This document shows positions 45,660 to 53,305 of a stretch of DNA of 64,000 bases, piece by piece; within the stretch, counting starts at the first letter, position 1; each line of letters starts with the position of its first letter. The DNA comes from Gluconobacter potus (lineage in GTDB: Bacteria > Pseudomonadota > Alphaproteobacteria > Acetobacterales > Acetobacteraceae). The stretch lies in the NCBI RefSeq assembly GCF_015244705.1, contig NZ_JABCQF010000005.1, positions 62,001 to 126,000 on the forward strand, read 5' to 3'. The notes under the pieces are model-generated. The model worked only from the letters and a program-made list of their open reading frames with translations. It had not been told where the DNA came from and ran no database searches. A program made the translations under genes and the position numbers.

Positions 45660-46043
45660 ATGCTCATCAAGGAGCATTTCGGGGATCCGGGGGTCATGAC
45701 CCGGCAGTTTCCCTACATGAAATCGAATTTTCTCTGGAAAGGGGATGATTTCATCCTCACGCCGGAGGCACTCGCCAATCCGAAGAACAAGTATCATGGG
45801 CTTGAGCGGCTGGCGCTGGAGCATCATGCGGCCGGAGACTGGCGGCTGGCCGGGGAATACTGGCTGATCGCGGCGGGGTGGCGCCGGAACCTGATGGATC
45901 CCGAGAACGAGCGGCATGTGGAAGCGCTGCAGTTCGCGCTGCGTCATGTTGAATATGATCGCGCGCTGGCAGAGTGGAAAAAGAAGAAGCTCGGCCGGAA
46001 TGCGATGCCTTATCCCAGCCAGTTCGGGCTTTCGGACGACTGA
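45660..46043 (+). CDS. Small protein with an ANR-like motif
   Basis: A protein of about 127 residues. The stretch LERLALEHHAAGDWRLAGEYWLIAAGWRRNLMDPENERHVEALQFA resembles the core of ANR proteins (small AraC-negative regulators: A-x-E-x-x-G-x-W/Y-x-x-A-x-x-W-x-x-AA, then an N-x-E-x-R-x-x-F/A part). The N-terminal part (MKSNFLWKGDDFILTPEAL) and the basic C-terminal tail (EWKKKKLGRNAMP) are not recognised. A start at 45594 is also open. It is preceded by the AT-rich region above. The match is by eye and of modest length, so the family call is tentative. Confidence 0.45.
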   Translation: MLIKEHFGDPGVMTRQFPYMKSNFLWKGDDFILTPEALANPKNKYHGLERLALEHHAAGDWRLAGEYWLIAAGWRRNLMDPENERHVEALQFALRHVEYDRALAEWKKKKLGRNAMPYPSQFGLSDD

Positions 46044-46100
46044 TTTTCCGGGGCTATGCAGGGACGCCCGCCCCTGCGTCATGAAGAACCAGTCTGAAAA

Positions 46101-48023
46101 TTATTGACCGAAAACCTTTTGATAGAAGGCGAGTTCTCTTTGCAGGGCGTCTTCTATGGTGTCGCGGGCGCGGAAGCCGTGGGCTTCCTCCGGATAGACG
46201 TGCAGGGCGGAATGTTCGAGTTTTGTGCGCATGGATTCCGCCTGTGAGAGGGGGACGACCCTGTCTGCGCCGCCGTGCAGGAACAGGACGGGAACGGTAA
46301 TTCCCTCGGCCTGCGTGATGGGAGAACGTTTCAGATACACGGCCTCGTCTTCGGGGTATGGGCCGATCAGGCCGTCCAGATAGCGGGCTTCAAACTTGTG
46401 CGTTTCTTCGGCGAGGGCGCGCAGATCGGTGACGCCGTAGAGGGAGGTTCCGGCCGCAAAGAGGTCTGACTGGGCCAAGGCGCTGAGAACGGTCAGGCCG
46501 CCGGCGCTGCTGCCACGGATGACGCAGCGGGCGGGATCGGCAAGACCGCGGTCGAGCACGGCCTGCACGCCAGCGAGGCAGTCTTCGATGTCTGCGACGC
46601 CCCACTGACCGTCCAAGGCTTCGCGATAGGCGCGGCCGAAGCCGGTTGAGCCGCGGTAATTAACGTCGAGGACGGCAAAACCGCGCGACGTCCACCACTG
46701 CACCTTGAAAGCGAAGGACGGGTTGGCACGGCCGGTCGGGCCGCCATGGGCCATGACGACGAGCGGTGGTTTTTCGCCATCCTGCAACGCGCTGGTGCTG
46801 CTGGCGGGAGCGTAGAAAAGCGCGTGGGCTTCGGCGCCGTTGGCGGTCGGGAAGGTCAGTGGGGTGGGGGTTGCGATATCGGCTTTCGTGACACCGTGCG
46901 GGAGCGTGACGCTGGTGCGGAAGCGGTCACAGGGCTCGCCGGGACGGTCGACGGCGATGGCGGCGGGCGCGTCGGACGGGGCGTCGATCCAGGCGAAGCG
47001 TCCGTCTTCGAGAGGTTCAGGGACGTTGACGGGGCTGCCGAGCGCAAGCTCGGTCCAGCGGCCGTTGTCTTCCAGCAGGACGTGGTTGAGGCCGTGGCGG
47101 ATGCCGAGGGCCAGCAGTCTGTTTCCGCGCAGCGGAGCCATGGTGCGTTGACCGAAGACCCAGTGCGGCAGGCCGATTTCGGCGTTGGCGCCATCGAGGC
47201 TGTGCGAGTGCCAGCCTGTGGTGTCATGGGAAAAGCGGATAGGAGTCCAGCGGCCTGAGGCGTCGGACGTGGCGTAGAGCGTGCCATCGGGGGACCAGCA
47301 GGGTTCGATGATGCTGCATTGTTCCGGGCCGGTCAGGTCAGTGACGGGGCCGAGTGTGCCGGTTGTGCGGTCGAAGGGTGCGACGGAGAGGGTTGTGACG
47401 GTCCAGGGCATGGCGGGATCGTTCCAGCTGAACCAGGCGAGGAAACGTCCGTCGGATGAGGGGCGGGGGGCGGCGTAGAAATCCGCGCCTTCGGCCAGCA
47501 CGGTTTCGCGGCCGTCGGGCTGAATATGGACGAGGGTCGCGACGGGCGTGCCTTCGCCATAGCTTTCTCGCACGCAGAAGACGGCATTGGAGACAGGGTC
47601 GAAGGTCAGGTCGGCGTAGCGGTGTTCGGGGTTTTCGCCCGCCTGCGCCCATTGCGTGGCGGTGATGCCGTCGCTGAACCAGAGTCCGCCGAGTTTGCGG
47701 TCGCTGAAGACGACCTGCGGGGTGCCGTCTTTCAGGCGGACATCCCAGGCCCCGCCGCCATATTCGTGGACGCGGGTGCCGACCGAATATCCGGGCGGGA
47801 TCAGGTCGCGGATCTGGTCTTCGGGGTCGCGGGCGGTGATGACGGAGCGGCCCTGTTCATCCGGGCGGCTTTCGAGCCAGACGATCCAGTTTCCAGCCGT
47901 GCGCAGTTCGGAGAAGGACAGGGTGCGGCCGGCCACGAGTTCGGGCGTGACCCAGGACGGCCAATTTCCGGAGGCGGAGGCGGGAGCGCGGGGGGAAACT
48001 GTGGGGGAAGGCGATGTCGTCAT
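46101..48023 (-). CDS. S9-family prolyl oligopeptidase-like peptidase
   Basis: A 640-residue serine peptidase. The N-terminal 350 residues have repeated beta-strand blocks of a propeller (WSPDGTLYATSD, WFSWNDPAMPW). The C-terminal alpha/beta-hydrolase has RGSSAGGLTVLSAL (nucleophile Ser), FLHGGADRVVPLSQ (Asp) and EEAHGFR (His), the triad of the S9C acylaminoacyl-peptidase/DPP group. No signal peptide is seen, so it is probably cytoplasmic and trims short peptides. It is divergent from dedA with only 60 bp between. Confidence 0.9.
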   Translation of the reverse strand: MTTSPSPTVSPRAPASASGNWPSWVTPELVAGRTLSFSELRTAGNWIVWLESRPDEQGRSVITARDPEDQIRDLIPPGYSVGTRVHEYGGGAWDVRLKDGTPQVVFSDRKLGGLWFSDGITATQWAQAGENPEHRYADLTFDPVSNAVFCVRESYGEGTPVATLVHIQPDGRETVLAEGADFYAAPRPSSDGRFLAWFSWNDPAMPWTVTTLSVAPFDRTTGTLGPVTDLTGPEQCSIIEPCWSPDGTLYATSDASGRWTPIRFSHDTTGWHSHSLDGANAEIGLPHWVFGQRTMAPLRGNRLLALGIRHGLNHVLLEDNGRWTELALGSPVNVPEPLEDGRFAWIDAPSDAPAAIAVDRPGEPCDRFRTSVTLPHGVTKADIATPTPLTFPTANGAEAHALFYAPASSTSALQDGEKPPLVVMAHGGPTGRANPSFAFKVQWWTSRGFAVLDVNYRGSTGFGRAYREALDGQWGVADIEDCLAGVQAVLDRGLADPARCVIRGSSAGGLTVLSALAQSDLFAAGTSLYGVTDLRALAEETHKFEARYLDGLIGPYPEDEAVYLKRSPITQAEGITVPVLFLHGGADRVVPLSQAESMRTKLEHSALHVYPEEAHGFRARDTIEDALQRELAFYQKVFGQ

Positions 48024-48083
48024 TTTTCATCCTGTCTCCGATGACGTAGTATCGTAACCGGCGGCCTTCCTTTCCGCCACAGC

Positions 48084-48773
48084 TTGAACGGGACCAGGAC
48101 ACTGTTTCACCTCAGTCATTTTCTCGACCACATGCTGGTGCATTACGGCTACGGCGTCGTGGGCGTCATTGTCATGTTCGAGAGCATGGGCCTTCCCCTT
48201 CCGGCGGAAAGCGTCATCATCGCAGCCTCGCTCTATGCGGGCAGTACCCATCATCTGGAAATCCGCTGGATCGCTCTGGCCGCCGTGCTTGGCGCCATCA
48301 TGGGCGACAATATCGGGTATCTGATCGGCCATCACTTCGGTTACAGCATTCTGAAAAAGCACGGCCACAAGGTCGGCATGACGGAAGAGCGGCTGATGCT
48401 GGGGCGGTATCTGTTCCGCAAGCATGGCGGGATCGTCGTGTTTCTCGGACGCTTCATCGCAGTGCTGCGCGTGTTTGTGGCGCTGCTGGCCGGAGCGAAC
48501 CGGATGCCCTGGCATTCGTTTCTGTTCTTCAATGCGATGGGCGGCATCTGCTGGGCGGGAGGCTATGCCTTCGTGACCTATGAACTGGGCCGGCAGATCG
48601 AGAAGATTTCGGGGCCCGTGGGTGTGGTCATGGCCATTCTGGGGGTGAGCTGTCTGATCGGGGGGCTCATCTTTCTCAAGAAGAACGAGAAGCGCCTGAC
48701 GGATGAAGCCCTCAAGGAAGCCGAAGCGGATGAAAAACGCGACGAGGCCCACGCAGAGACGAAACCGAGCTGA
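48084..48773 (+). CDS. DedA family membrane protein
   Basis: A 229-residue inner-membrane protein of the DedA/VTT family. The start YGYGVVGVIVMFESMGLPLPAESVIIAASLYAG holds the conserved F/E-x-x-G-x-P-x-P-x-E motif. The segment LGRYLFRKHGGIVVFLGRFIAVLRVFVALLAGANRMPWHSF holds the second family motif (F-x-GR-(F/Y)-x-P/A-x-x-R). DedA proteins act as undecaprenyl-phosphate or phospholipid flippases in several species. The open frame begins at a TTG (48084); an ATG at 48132 is the first standard start but removes part of the first helix region. The choice is uncertain. Confidence 0.85.
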   Translation: MNGTRTLFHLSHFLDHMLVHYGYGVVGVIVMFESMGLPLPAESVIIAASLYAGSTHHLEIRWIALAAVLGAIMGDNIGYLIGHHFGYSILKKHGHKVGMTEERLMLGRYLFRKHGGIVVFLGRFIAVLRVFVALLAGANRMPWHSFLFFNAMGGICWAGGYAFVTYELGRQIEKISGPVGVVMAILGVSCLIGGLIFLKKNEKRLTDEALKEAEADEKRDEAHAETKPS

Positions 48774-48796
48774 CCCACACTGGAAGGACAGACCCG

Positions 48797-49768
48797 ATGA
48801 CACAGACCGCCACACCCGCATGGTCCACGGATTCCCTTGAGCGTCTGGATGGGAAGACGGCACTCATCACCGGATCAACGGGGGGTCTGGGCTTCGAGGT
48901 TGCCTGCGGGCTGGCAAAGCAGGGCGCCGCGATCCTTCTGAGCGGGCGCAATCATGACAAGGGGCAGGCGGCTCTGGCGCGGCTGCATGAGCGGGTGCCG
49001 TTCGTGAAGGCACGGTTCGAGCTGCTGGATCTGGCGTCACTGGCCGGGATCGAGGCCTTTGCGTCTGCCATGCGCAGCCGGGGCGAGCCGATCCATCTTC
49101 TGGCGAACAATGCCGGGGTCATGGGGCCGGCTACGCGGCTGACGACGAAGGACGGGTTCGAGCTTCAGTTCGGGACCAATCATCTCGGGCATTTTGCACT
49201 GACGGGGCGGCTGCTGCCTCTGCTGGCGGCGGGAAGTGCGACGGTCATGACGGTGGCGTCTCTGGCGGCACTGAAGGGAGAAATCCCGTTCGGTGATCTG
49301 AACGCGCGGCATTCGTATAATCCGATGGTGCGTTACCGGCAGAGCAAGCTGTGCAATCTGCTGTTTGCGCTGGAGCTGAACCGCCGGGCGCTCAAGGCGC
49401 CCTGGCCCATCCATTCGCGGGCCGCGCATCCGGGCTGGGCGGCGAGCGATATCGTGGCCAATAACGGCAGTCTGGATCAGTCCGCCAACAAGGCGGCGCG
49501 GTTCATGCGGGGGCTGGCGCGGCGTGTGGCCGGGCCGGTGTTTCACGCCATGGGCCAGACGGTCGAAGAAGGCGCCTGGCCGCTGCTTTATGCGCTGGCC
49601 AGTCCGGAAGCGCGTGACGGCGGCTATTACGGGCCGCAGGGTCCGGGAGAGCGCCGGGGCGTGCCAGGGATTGCTGGATTGCCTGCTCTGGCGCATGATC
49701 CGGAGTTGGCATCACGTCTGTGGACCGTCTCCGAACAGATGACGGGCGTGAAATACGGCCTACTCTGA
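48797..49768 (+). CDS. Short-chain dehydrogenase/reductase (retinol-dehydrogenase-like)
   Basis: A 323-residue SDR oxidoreductase. The Rossmann fold begins TALITGSTGGLGFEVACGLA (TG-x3-G-x-G), followed by LANNAGVMGPATRLT (NNAG). The substrate region has VMTVASLAA (Ser) and the catalytic YRQSK (Y-x3-K) near residue 180. The length and the NHLGHFALTGRLLPLL segment are of the RDH/WWOX-like group rather than the classical 250-residue type. It would use NAD(P)H on an aldehyde or ketone of unknown identity. AAGGA lies before the ATG. A palindromic element follows at once. Confidence 0.88.
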   Translation: MTQTATPAWSTDSLERLDGKTALITGSTGGLGFEVACGLAKQGAAILLSGRNHDKGQAALARLHERVPFVKARFELLDLASLAGIEAFASAMRSRGEPIHLLANNAGVMGPATRLTTKDGFELQFGTNHLGHFALTGRLLPLLAAGSATVMTVASLAALKGEIPFGDLNARHSYNPMVRYRQSKLCNLLFALELNRRALKAPWPIHSRAAHPGWAASDIVANNGSLDQSANKAARFMRGLARRVAGPVFHAMGQTVEEGAWPLLYALASPEARDGGYYGPQGPGERRGVPGIAGLPALAHDPELASRLWTVSEQMTGVKYGLL

Positions 49769-49772
49769 GACA

Positions 49773-49858
49773 AATAAAAGTTTTTGGGTGTCGCCTTTTT
49801 TCAAAAAGGTGACGTTCCTTGAAGCTTTTTGGAAAAAGCTTCACCAAAAACTTTTATT
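49773..49858. repeat. Palindromic element folding as a three-way junction
   Basis: Outer arms 49773-49787 (AATAAAAGTTTTTGG) and 49844-49858 are perfect 15-bp reverse complements. They enclose two further hairpins: 49790-49800 with 49803-49813 (one G-T wobble in the stem), and 49821-49830 with 49833-49842, a perfect 10-bp stem with GG loop. The whole is 86 bp and lies between the convergent SDR and hemJ genes. It may terminate transcription in both directions, but its layered symmetry is like that of a mobile REP/MITE-type palindrome. Confidence 0.75.
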
Positions 49859-49869
49859 CGGGATCTTTC

Positions 49870-50316
49870 TCAGGGGCGGACGATGATCATGATGACGATG
49901 ATCATCATCAGGATCGTGGGGACCTCGTTGGCGATCCGGTAGAACTTTTCCGGGTGCTGGTTACGGTCTTCGGCGAAGGCGCGACGCCAGGCCCCGCAGG
50001 CCCCGTGGAAACCGGCGAGCCCCAGGACGCAGATCAGCTTTGTCCACCACCAGCCGGCATTCCAGTCGATCAGGCCGGGAATGGAGGCCAGCGCGCCGCC
50101 GGCGAGGAAGGTCACGATCATGGCCGGGGTCATGATCTGGCGCAGGAGCTTGCGCTCCATGACCTTGAACCGCTCGCTCTCGGCAGAGCCCGGTACCACT
50201 TGGCAGTGATAGACATACAGGCGCGGCAGATAGAACGTCCCGGCCATCCAGGCGATGAACGCCATGATGTGCAGGGACAGGATCCAGCTCTGATAGGTCG
50301 CGAGAAAGTCGGTCAT
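49870..50316 (-). CDS. hemJ: Protoporphyrinogen IX oxidase HemJ
   Basis: A 148-residue inner-membrane protein with four hydrophobic helices, the oxygen-independent-type protoporphyrinogen oxidase common in alphaproteobacteria. It shows the signature SLHIMAFIAWMAGTFYLPRLYVYH (His and the FYLPRLFVYH motif) at about residues 14-37 and RIANEVPTILMMIIVIMIIVRP at the end. It is the last gene of hemE-HAD-hemJ and its start overlaps the HAD gene stop (ATGA). Together with HemE it accounts for two of the late haem steps. Confidence 0.93.
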   Translation of the reverse strand: MTDFLATYQSWILSLHIMAFIAWMAGTFYLPRLYVYHCQVVPGSAESERFKVMERKLLRQIMTPAMIVTFLAGGALASIPGLIDWNAGWWWTKLICVLGLAGFHGACGAWRRAFAEDRNQHPEKFYRIANEVPTILMMIIVIMIIVRP

Positions 50317-51017
50317 GCGTGTTTCTGGCTTTCCAGCGTCCGGCGGAGCAGCGGTACCAGCTCGTCCAGATGCGTGATGCGGACGGAGCCTTTGACGGGC
50401 CAGAACGGGGGCAGGGGCACATCCTCGGGGCGAAGAAGCACACAGGCCATGCCGGCCTTCCAGGCCGCTTCCGCACCGGTATTACTGTCTTCGATGACGA
50501 CACAGTTTTCTGGCAGGACACCCTCGGCCTTTGCGGCGTACAGATAGACGTCCGGAGCAGGTTTGGGGCAGCCCATGTCATTGGCGGAATGAATGCGGTT
50601 TTCGGGGAAATACTGCGACATTCCGGTGCGATCGAACTTGGCTTCCATCTCCCGGACGGAAGAATTGGAGCCAACGCGAACCGGCATTCCCAAAGCCCGA
50701 ACGCCTGCCAGCATTTCGAGCGCTCCGCTTACGGGTTCTGCGCTTTTTCGCATCATCTGTACGAGATTTTCGCGCAGTCTGAATGCCGTTTCGTCTGGCA
50801 GGGAATGCCCAAGTTCCTGCTCGAGTTCCATCACGATCTGCGGCAGGGCCTTGCCTGCAAAACGCTTATGCGCCTCGTCATCCGAAATGGACAGCCCCTT
50901 GGAGCGGGCGAATTCCGCCGTGGCCCGGCAGGACGGGCCTTCGCTGTCCACGAGAACGCCATCGCAGTCGAAAATGACCAGTTTCAGCTGGCCTGCCGGG
51001 TCCAGGGCGGTTGTCAT
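50313..51017 (-). CDS. HAD-superfamily phosphatase (beta-phosphoglucomutase/phosphoglycolate phosphatase-like)
   Basis: A 234-residue HAD hydrolase with a C1 cap domain. Motif I is LVIFDCDGVLVDSEGPS (D-x-D), motif II VGSNSSVREMEAK, motif III a Lys in MGCPKPAPDVYLYAA, and motif IV VIEDSNTGAEAAWKAGM. The second Asp of motif I is kept, so it should be a phosphatase or mutase. The natural substrate is unknown. Its gene is sandwiched between hemE and hemJ with 4-bp overlaps at both ends, so it is made together with haem enzymes. Confidence 0.9.
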   Translation of the reverse strand: MTTALDPAGQLKLVIFDCDGVLVDSEGPSCRATAEFARSKGLSISDDEAHKRFAGKALPQIVMELEQELGHSLPDETAFRLRENLVQMMRKSAEPVSGALEMLAGVRALGMPVRVGSNSSVREMEAKFDRTGMSQYFPENRIHSANDMGCPKPAPDVYLYAAKAEGVLPENCVVIEDSNTGAEAAWKAGMACVLLRPEDVPLPPFWPVKGSVRITHLDELVPLLRRTLESQKHA

Positions 51018-52075
51018 ACCGAGCGTACCGCCTCGACGAGGGCCGCCACGTTTTCAGGTGGCGTATGCTGCATGACGCCGTGTCCGAGGTTGAAAACATG
51101 CGGTTTTCCGCGCATCGCGTCCCGGATGGCTTGGGCTTCGCGGATCATTGTCTCGCCGCCGGAGAACAGGATCATCGGATCCATGTTGCCCTGAAGCGTC
51201 AGGCCGGGGCGGACTTCGGAGACCAGCTCGGAGATCTGGACCGGGTCGGCGACGGTGTCGAGAGCGAGCGTGTTGACGCCGGTTTTCTGCGCATATTCGC
51301 GGACCATGATGCCGCCGAGACGCGGGAAACCGATGATCGGGGTTTTGGGATGCCGGGCGCGGATGTACTCGACGATCTGGCGCGTCGGCTCGATCACGTA
51401 GCGGCGGAAAGCGGAAGGCGGCAGGATTCCGGCCCAGGAATCGAACAGCATCACGGCTTCCGCACCGGCTTCGATCTGGCCGCAGAGCATTTCGGCGGTA
51501 CTCGAGGTCAGGGTATCGATCAGGCGATCGAACAGGGCCGGGTTGGTCTGCATCATGCGGCGGGTTTCGGCGAAATCCCGCGATCCGCCGCCCTCAACCA
51601 TGTAGCAGGACACCGTGAACGGACTGCCTGCGAAGCCCAGAAGCGTGGTGACGTCCGGAAGCTCTTTTGTGAGGCGGGACAAGGTCTCCCGCACGGGTGC
51701 GACGGCGTCCTGTACGCGCTTCGGGTCCAGTCTGGCGAGGTCGGCTTCGGAGCGGATGGCACCGAGCACGGGGCCGCGTCCGTCAATGAATTCAAGGGAC
51801 TGACCCATGGCCCAGGGCAAGATCAGGATGTCGGAAAACAGGATGGCGCCGTCCATGCCGTAGCGGCGGATCGGCTGGATCGTCAGCTCGGTGGCCATGT
51901 CCGGGGTCATGCACCGGGTCAGGAAGTCGGCCCTGTCCCGCATGGCGCGGAATTCGGGGAGATATCGGCCTGCCTGACGCATGAGCCAGACCGGAGGCGG
52001 CCAGATGGCTTCACCACGGAGGGCCCGCAGAAGCGGTTTCGACGAGGGTGAGGAAGGTGCGTTTTCCGAAATCAT
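51014..52075 (-). CDS. hemE: Uroporphyrinogen decarboxylase
   Basis: A cytoplasmic enzyme of 353 residues converting uroporphyrinogen III to coproporphyrinogen III in haem synthesis. Diagnostic are PVWLMRQAGRYLPEFRAMR (about 30-48), the catalytic-Asp region GAILFSDILILPWAMGQ near 83-99, and MLFDSWAGILPPSAFRRYVIEPTR. Its stop overlaps the HAD gene start, beginning a three-gene unit. ATG 52075 is used; a GTG at 52084 is in frame. Upstream lies the GTAC-rich intergenic region and, divergently, the second maf gene. Confidence 0.96.
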   Translation of the reverse strand: MISENAPSSPSSKPLLRALRGEAIWPPPVWLMRQAGRYLPEFRAMRDRADFLTRCMTPDMATELTIQPIRRYGMDGAILFSDILILPWAMGQSLEFIDGRGPVLGAIRSEADLARLDPKRVQDAVAPVRETLSRLTKELPDVTTLLGFAGSPFTVSCYMVEGGGSRDFAETRRMMQTNPALFDRLIDTLTSSTAEMLCGQIEAGAEAVMLFDSWAGILPPSAFRRYVIEPTRQIVEYIRARHPKTPIIGFPRLGGIMVREYAQKTGVNTLALDTVADPVQISELVSEVRPGLTLQGNMDPMILFSGGETMIREAQAIRDAMRGKPHVFNLGHGVMQHTPPENVAALVEAVRSV

Positions 52076-52084
52076 GCCGCCCAC

Positions 52085-52428
52085 TAATCATAAAAGAAAA
52101 AAGAAAGAAATGCTGGAGGTTAAGATGATCCCTGTGGATACCGGGGTACCCGGCTTTCTGAAAATGTACCCCGTCTTACTCACACTGTGTACAACTCCGG
52201 AAGCCGCACTTTGCAAGGGAGTCGTTGATTCAATCCCGAATTGCCCACAGAGAGCCTGTGTACAACCCCCAGTTCCGGCTGGTGTACCGTACAATCCACG
52301 GTACTCGGTACTCCTTTCGCAAGGGCAGGTACTATCCCCATGTACCCCAGTACTGACGCAATCTCTTCACCGGGTGATCCGCAGTACTCGTCCCTGTTCC
52401 AACAGTCGATAGTACGGAGTCGTACTTC
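52085..52428. other. hemE-maf intergenic region with 14 GTAC sites; possible origin-like or multi-site protein-binding region
   Basis: A 344-bp gene-free region. GTAC occurs 14 times between 52146 and 52425 (starts 52146, 52166, 52189, 52260, 52284, 52289, 52301, 52308, 52329, 52342, 52350, 52384, 52412, 52422); about one is expected by chance. Longer words recur: CTGTGTACAAC at 52185 and 52256, TGTACCCC at 52165 and 52341, and CGGTACTC twice with one-base overlap at 52299 and 52306. TGTGGATAC (52133-52141) matches 8 of 9 bases of a DnaA box and TTGCCCACA (52241-52249) 7 of 9. A purine/AT-rich tract lies at 52086-52111. In Caulobacter and some other alphaproteobacteria the chromosome origin lies beside hemE. 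The role here is not established. Confidence 0.55.
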
Positions 52429-53040
52429 ATGATGTCTTTCAGTACTTCCCTCATTCTTGCCAGCGGCTCTTCAGCCCGGCGCATGCTGCTCGAAAATGCG
52501 GGTCTCGCCGTGCAGGCCAGACCGGTCGATCTCGACGAGGAGGCGCTGCGGCGATCCTGCGAAGAGCAGGGGCATACGTTTTCCCAAACGGCCATCGCGC
52601 TGGCAGATGCGAAAGCCAATCTTGCGACGCGGGATGTGGGCTTTGATGAACTGACGGTCGCGGCAGACCAGATCCTTGATCTGGACGGGGTGGCGTTTGC
52701 CAAGCCGGGGTCTGTGGCCGAGGCGGCGGAGCATCTGCGCCGGTTGCGGGGGCGGACGCATGTCCTGCGCACGGCTGTCGTTCTCTATAAGGGGGGCGAG
52801 AAGGTCTGGGAGCATCTGGCGTCGCCGCGGCTGACGATGCGGGATTTCTCTGACGACTTTCTGAAGGCCTATCTGGAGCGGGAAGGGCCGGCGATCCTGT
52901 CCTGTGTGGGGGCGTATCGGCTTGAAGGCCCGGGGATACAGCTTTTTTCGGCTGTCGAGGGCGCTCAGGATGCCGTGATGGGTCTGCCGCTGTTGCCACT
53001 CCTGGAGGAACTGCGGGAACTGAAGGTCCTTGCGGCCTAA
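52429..53040 (+). CDS. Maf-like nucleotide pyrophosphatase (second paralogue)
   Basis: A 203-residue Maf-superfamily protein, divergent from the one at 12032. Visible family parts are LILASGSSARRMLLENAGL (with S-x-x-RR), VAADQILDLDGVAFAKP (AADQ in place of GADT), LRGRTHVLRTAVVL and SCVGAYRLEGPGIQLF. The AADQ and the GAYRLEGPG forms suggest a distinct Maf subgroup found near hemE and aroE in alphaproteobacteria. It probably hydrolyses damaged or modified nucleotides. A second ATG at 52432 is possible. Its promoter must lie in the GTAC-rich region. Confidence 0.88.
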   Translation: MMSFSTSLILASGSSARRMLLENAGLAVQARPVDLDEEALRRSCEEQGHTFSQTAIALADAKANLATRDVGFDELTVAADQILDLDGVAFAKPGSVAEAAEHLRRLRGRTHVLRTAVVLYKGGEKVWEHLASPRLTMRDFSDDFLKAYLEREGPAILSCVGAYRLEGPGIQLFSAVEGAQDAVMGLPLLPLLEELRELKVLAA

Positions 53041-53130
53041 AAAATCTGTTTTTCAGGCTTGTCAGGGCGAAATCATGACGATATACCGCCCTCATCCGGC
53101 CCCGTCCCAAAGGGGCCGCTTGAAACATGT

Positions 53131-53206
53131 GGGGCCATAGCTCAGTTGGGAGAGCGCCTGAATGGCATTCAGGAGGTCGTCGGTTCGATCCCGATTGGCT
53201 CCACCA
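53131..53206 (+). tRNA. tRNA-Ala (GGC)
   Basis: A complete 76-nt cloverleaf. The acceptor stem GGGGCCA/TGGCTCC has one G-T pair, the D-arm contains AGCTCAGTTGGGAGAGC, the anticodon stem CCTGA/TCAGG holds loop ATGGCAT (anticodon GGC), and the T-arm is CGGTTCGATCCCG. The 3' CCA is encoded. It lies between maf and the AGE-family gene, with no integrase nearby. Confidence 0.98.
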
Positions 53207-53305
53207 GTTTCCCTTTTTCCTGAAAATCTGGATTTTCTGTTTCAGCTCCGCCGTAGCAGCTCGCGATCTGTTGACGCGGGCGTTCAGCTCTCATACGGCA
53301 GTCGG

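Noticed and set aside
49881-49925. Repeated ATGATC-like words as a microsatellite
   Set aside because: They encode the Met/Ile/Val-rich last helix of HemJ, which explains the pattern.
52141-52425. The GTAC repeats as a CRISPR array
   Set aside because: Spacing is irregular (5 to 71 bp), the shared core is only 4-11 bp and there is no cas gene.
53131-53206. tRNA-Ala as an integration site
   Set aside because: No integrase, transposase or repeated tRNA end nearby; neighbouring genes are metabolic.
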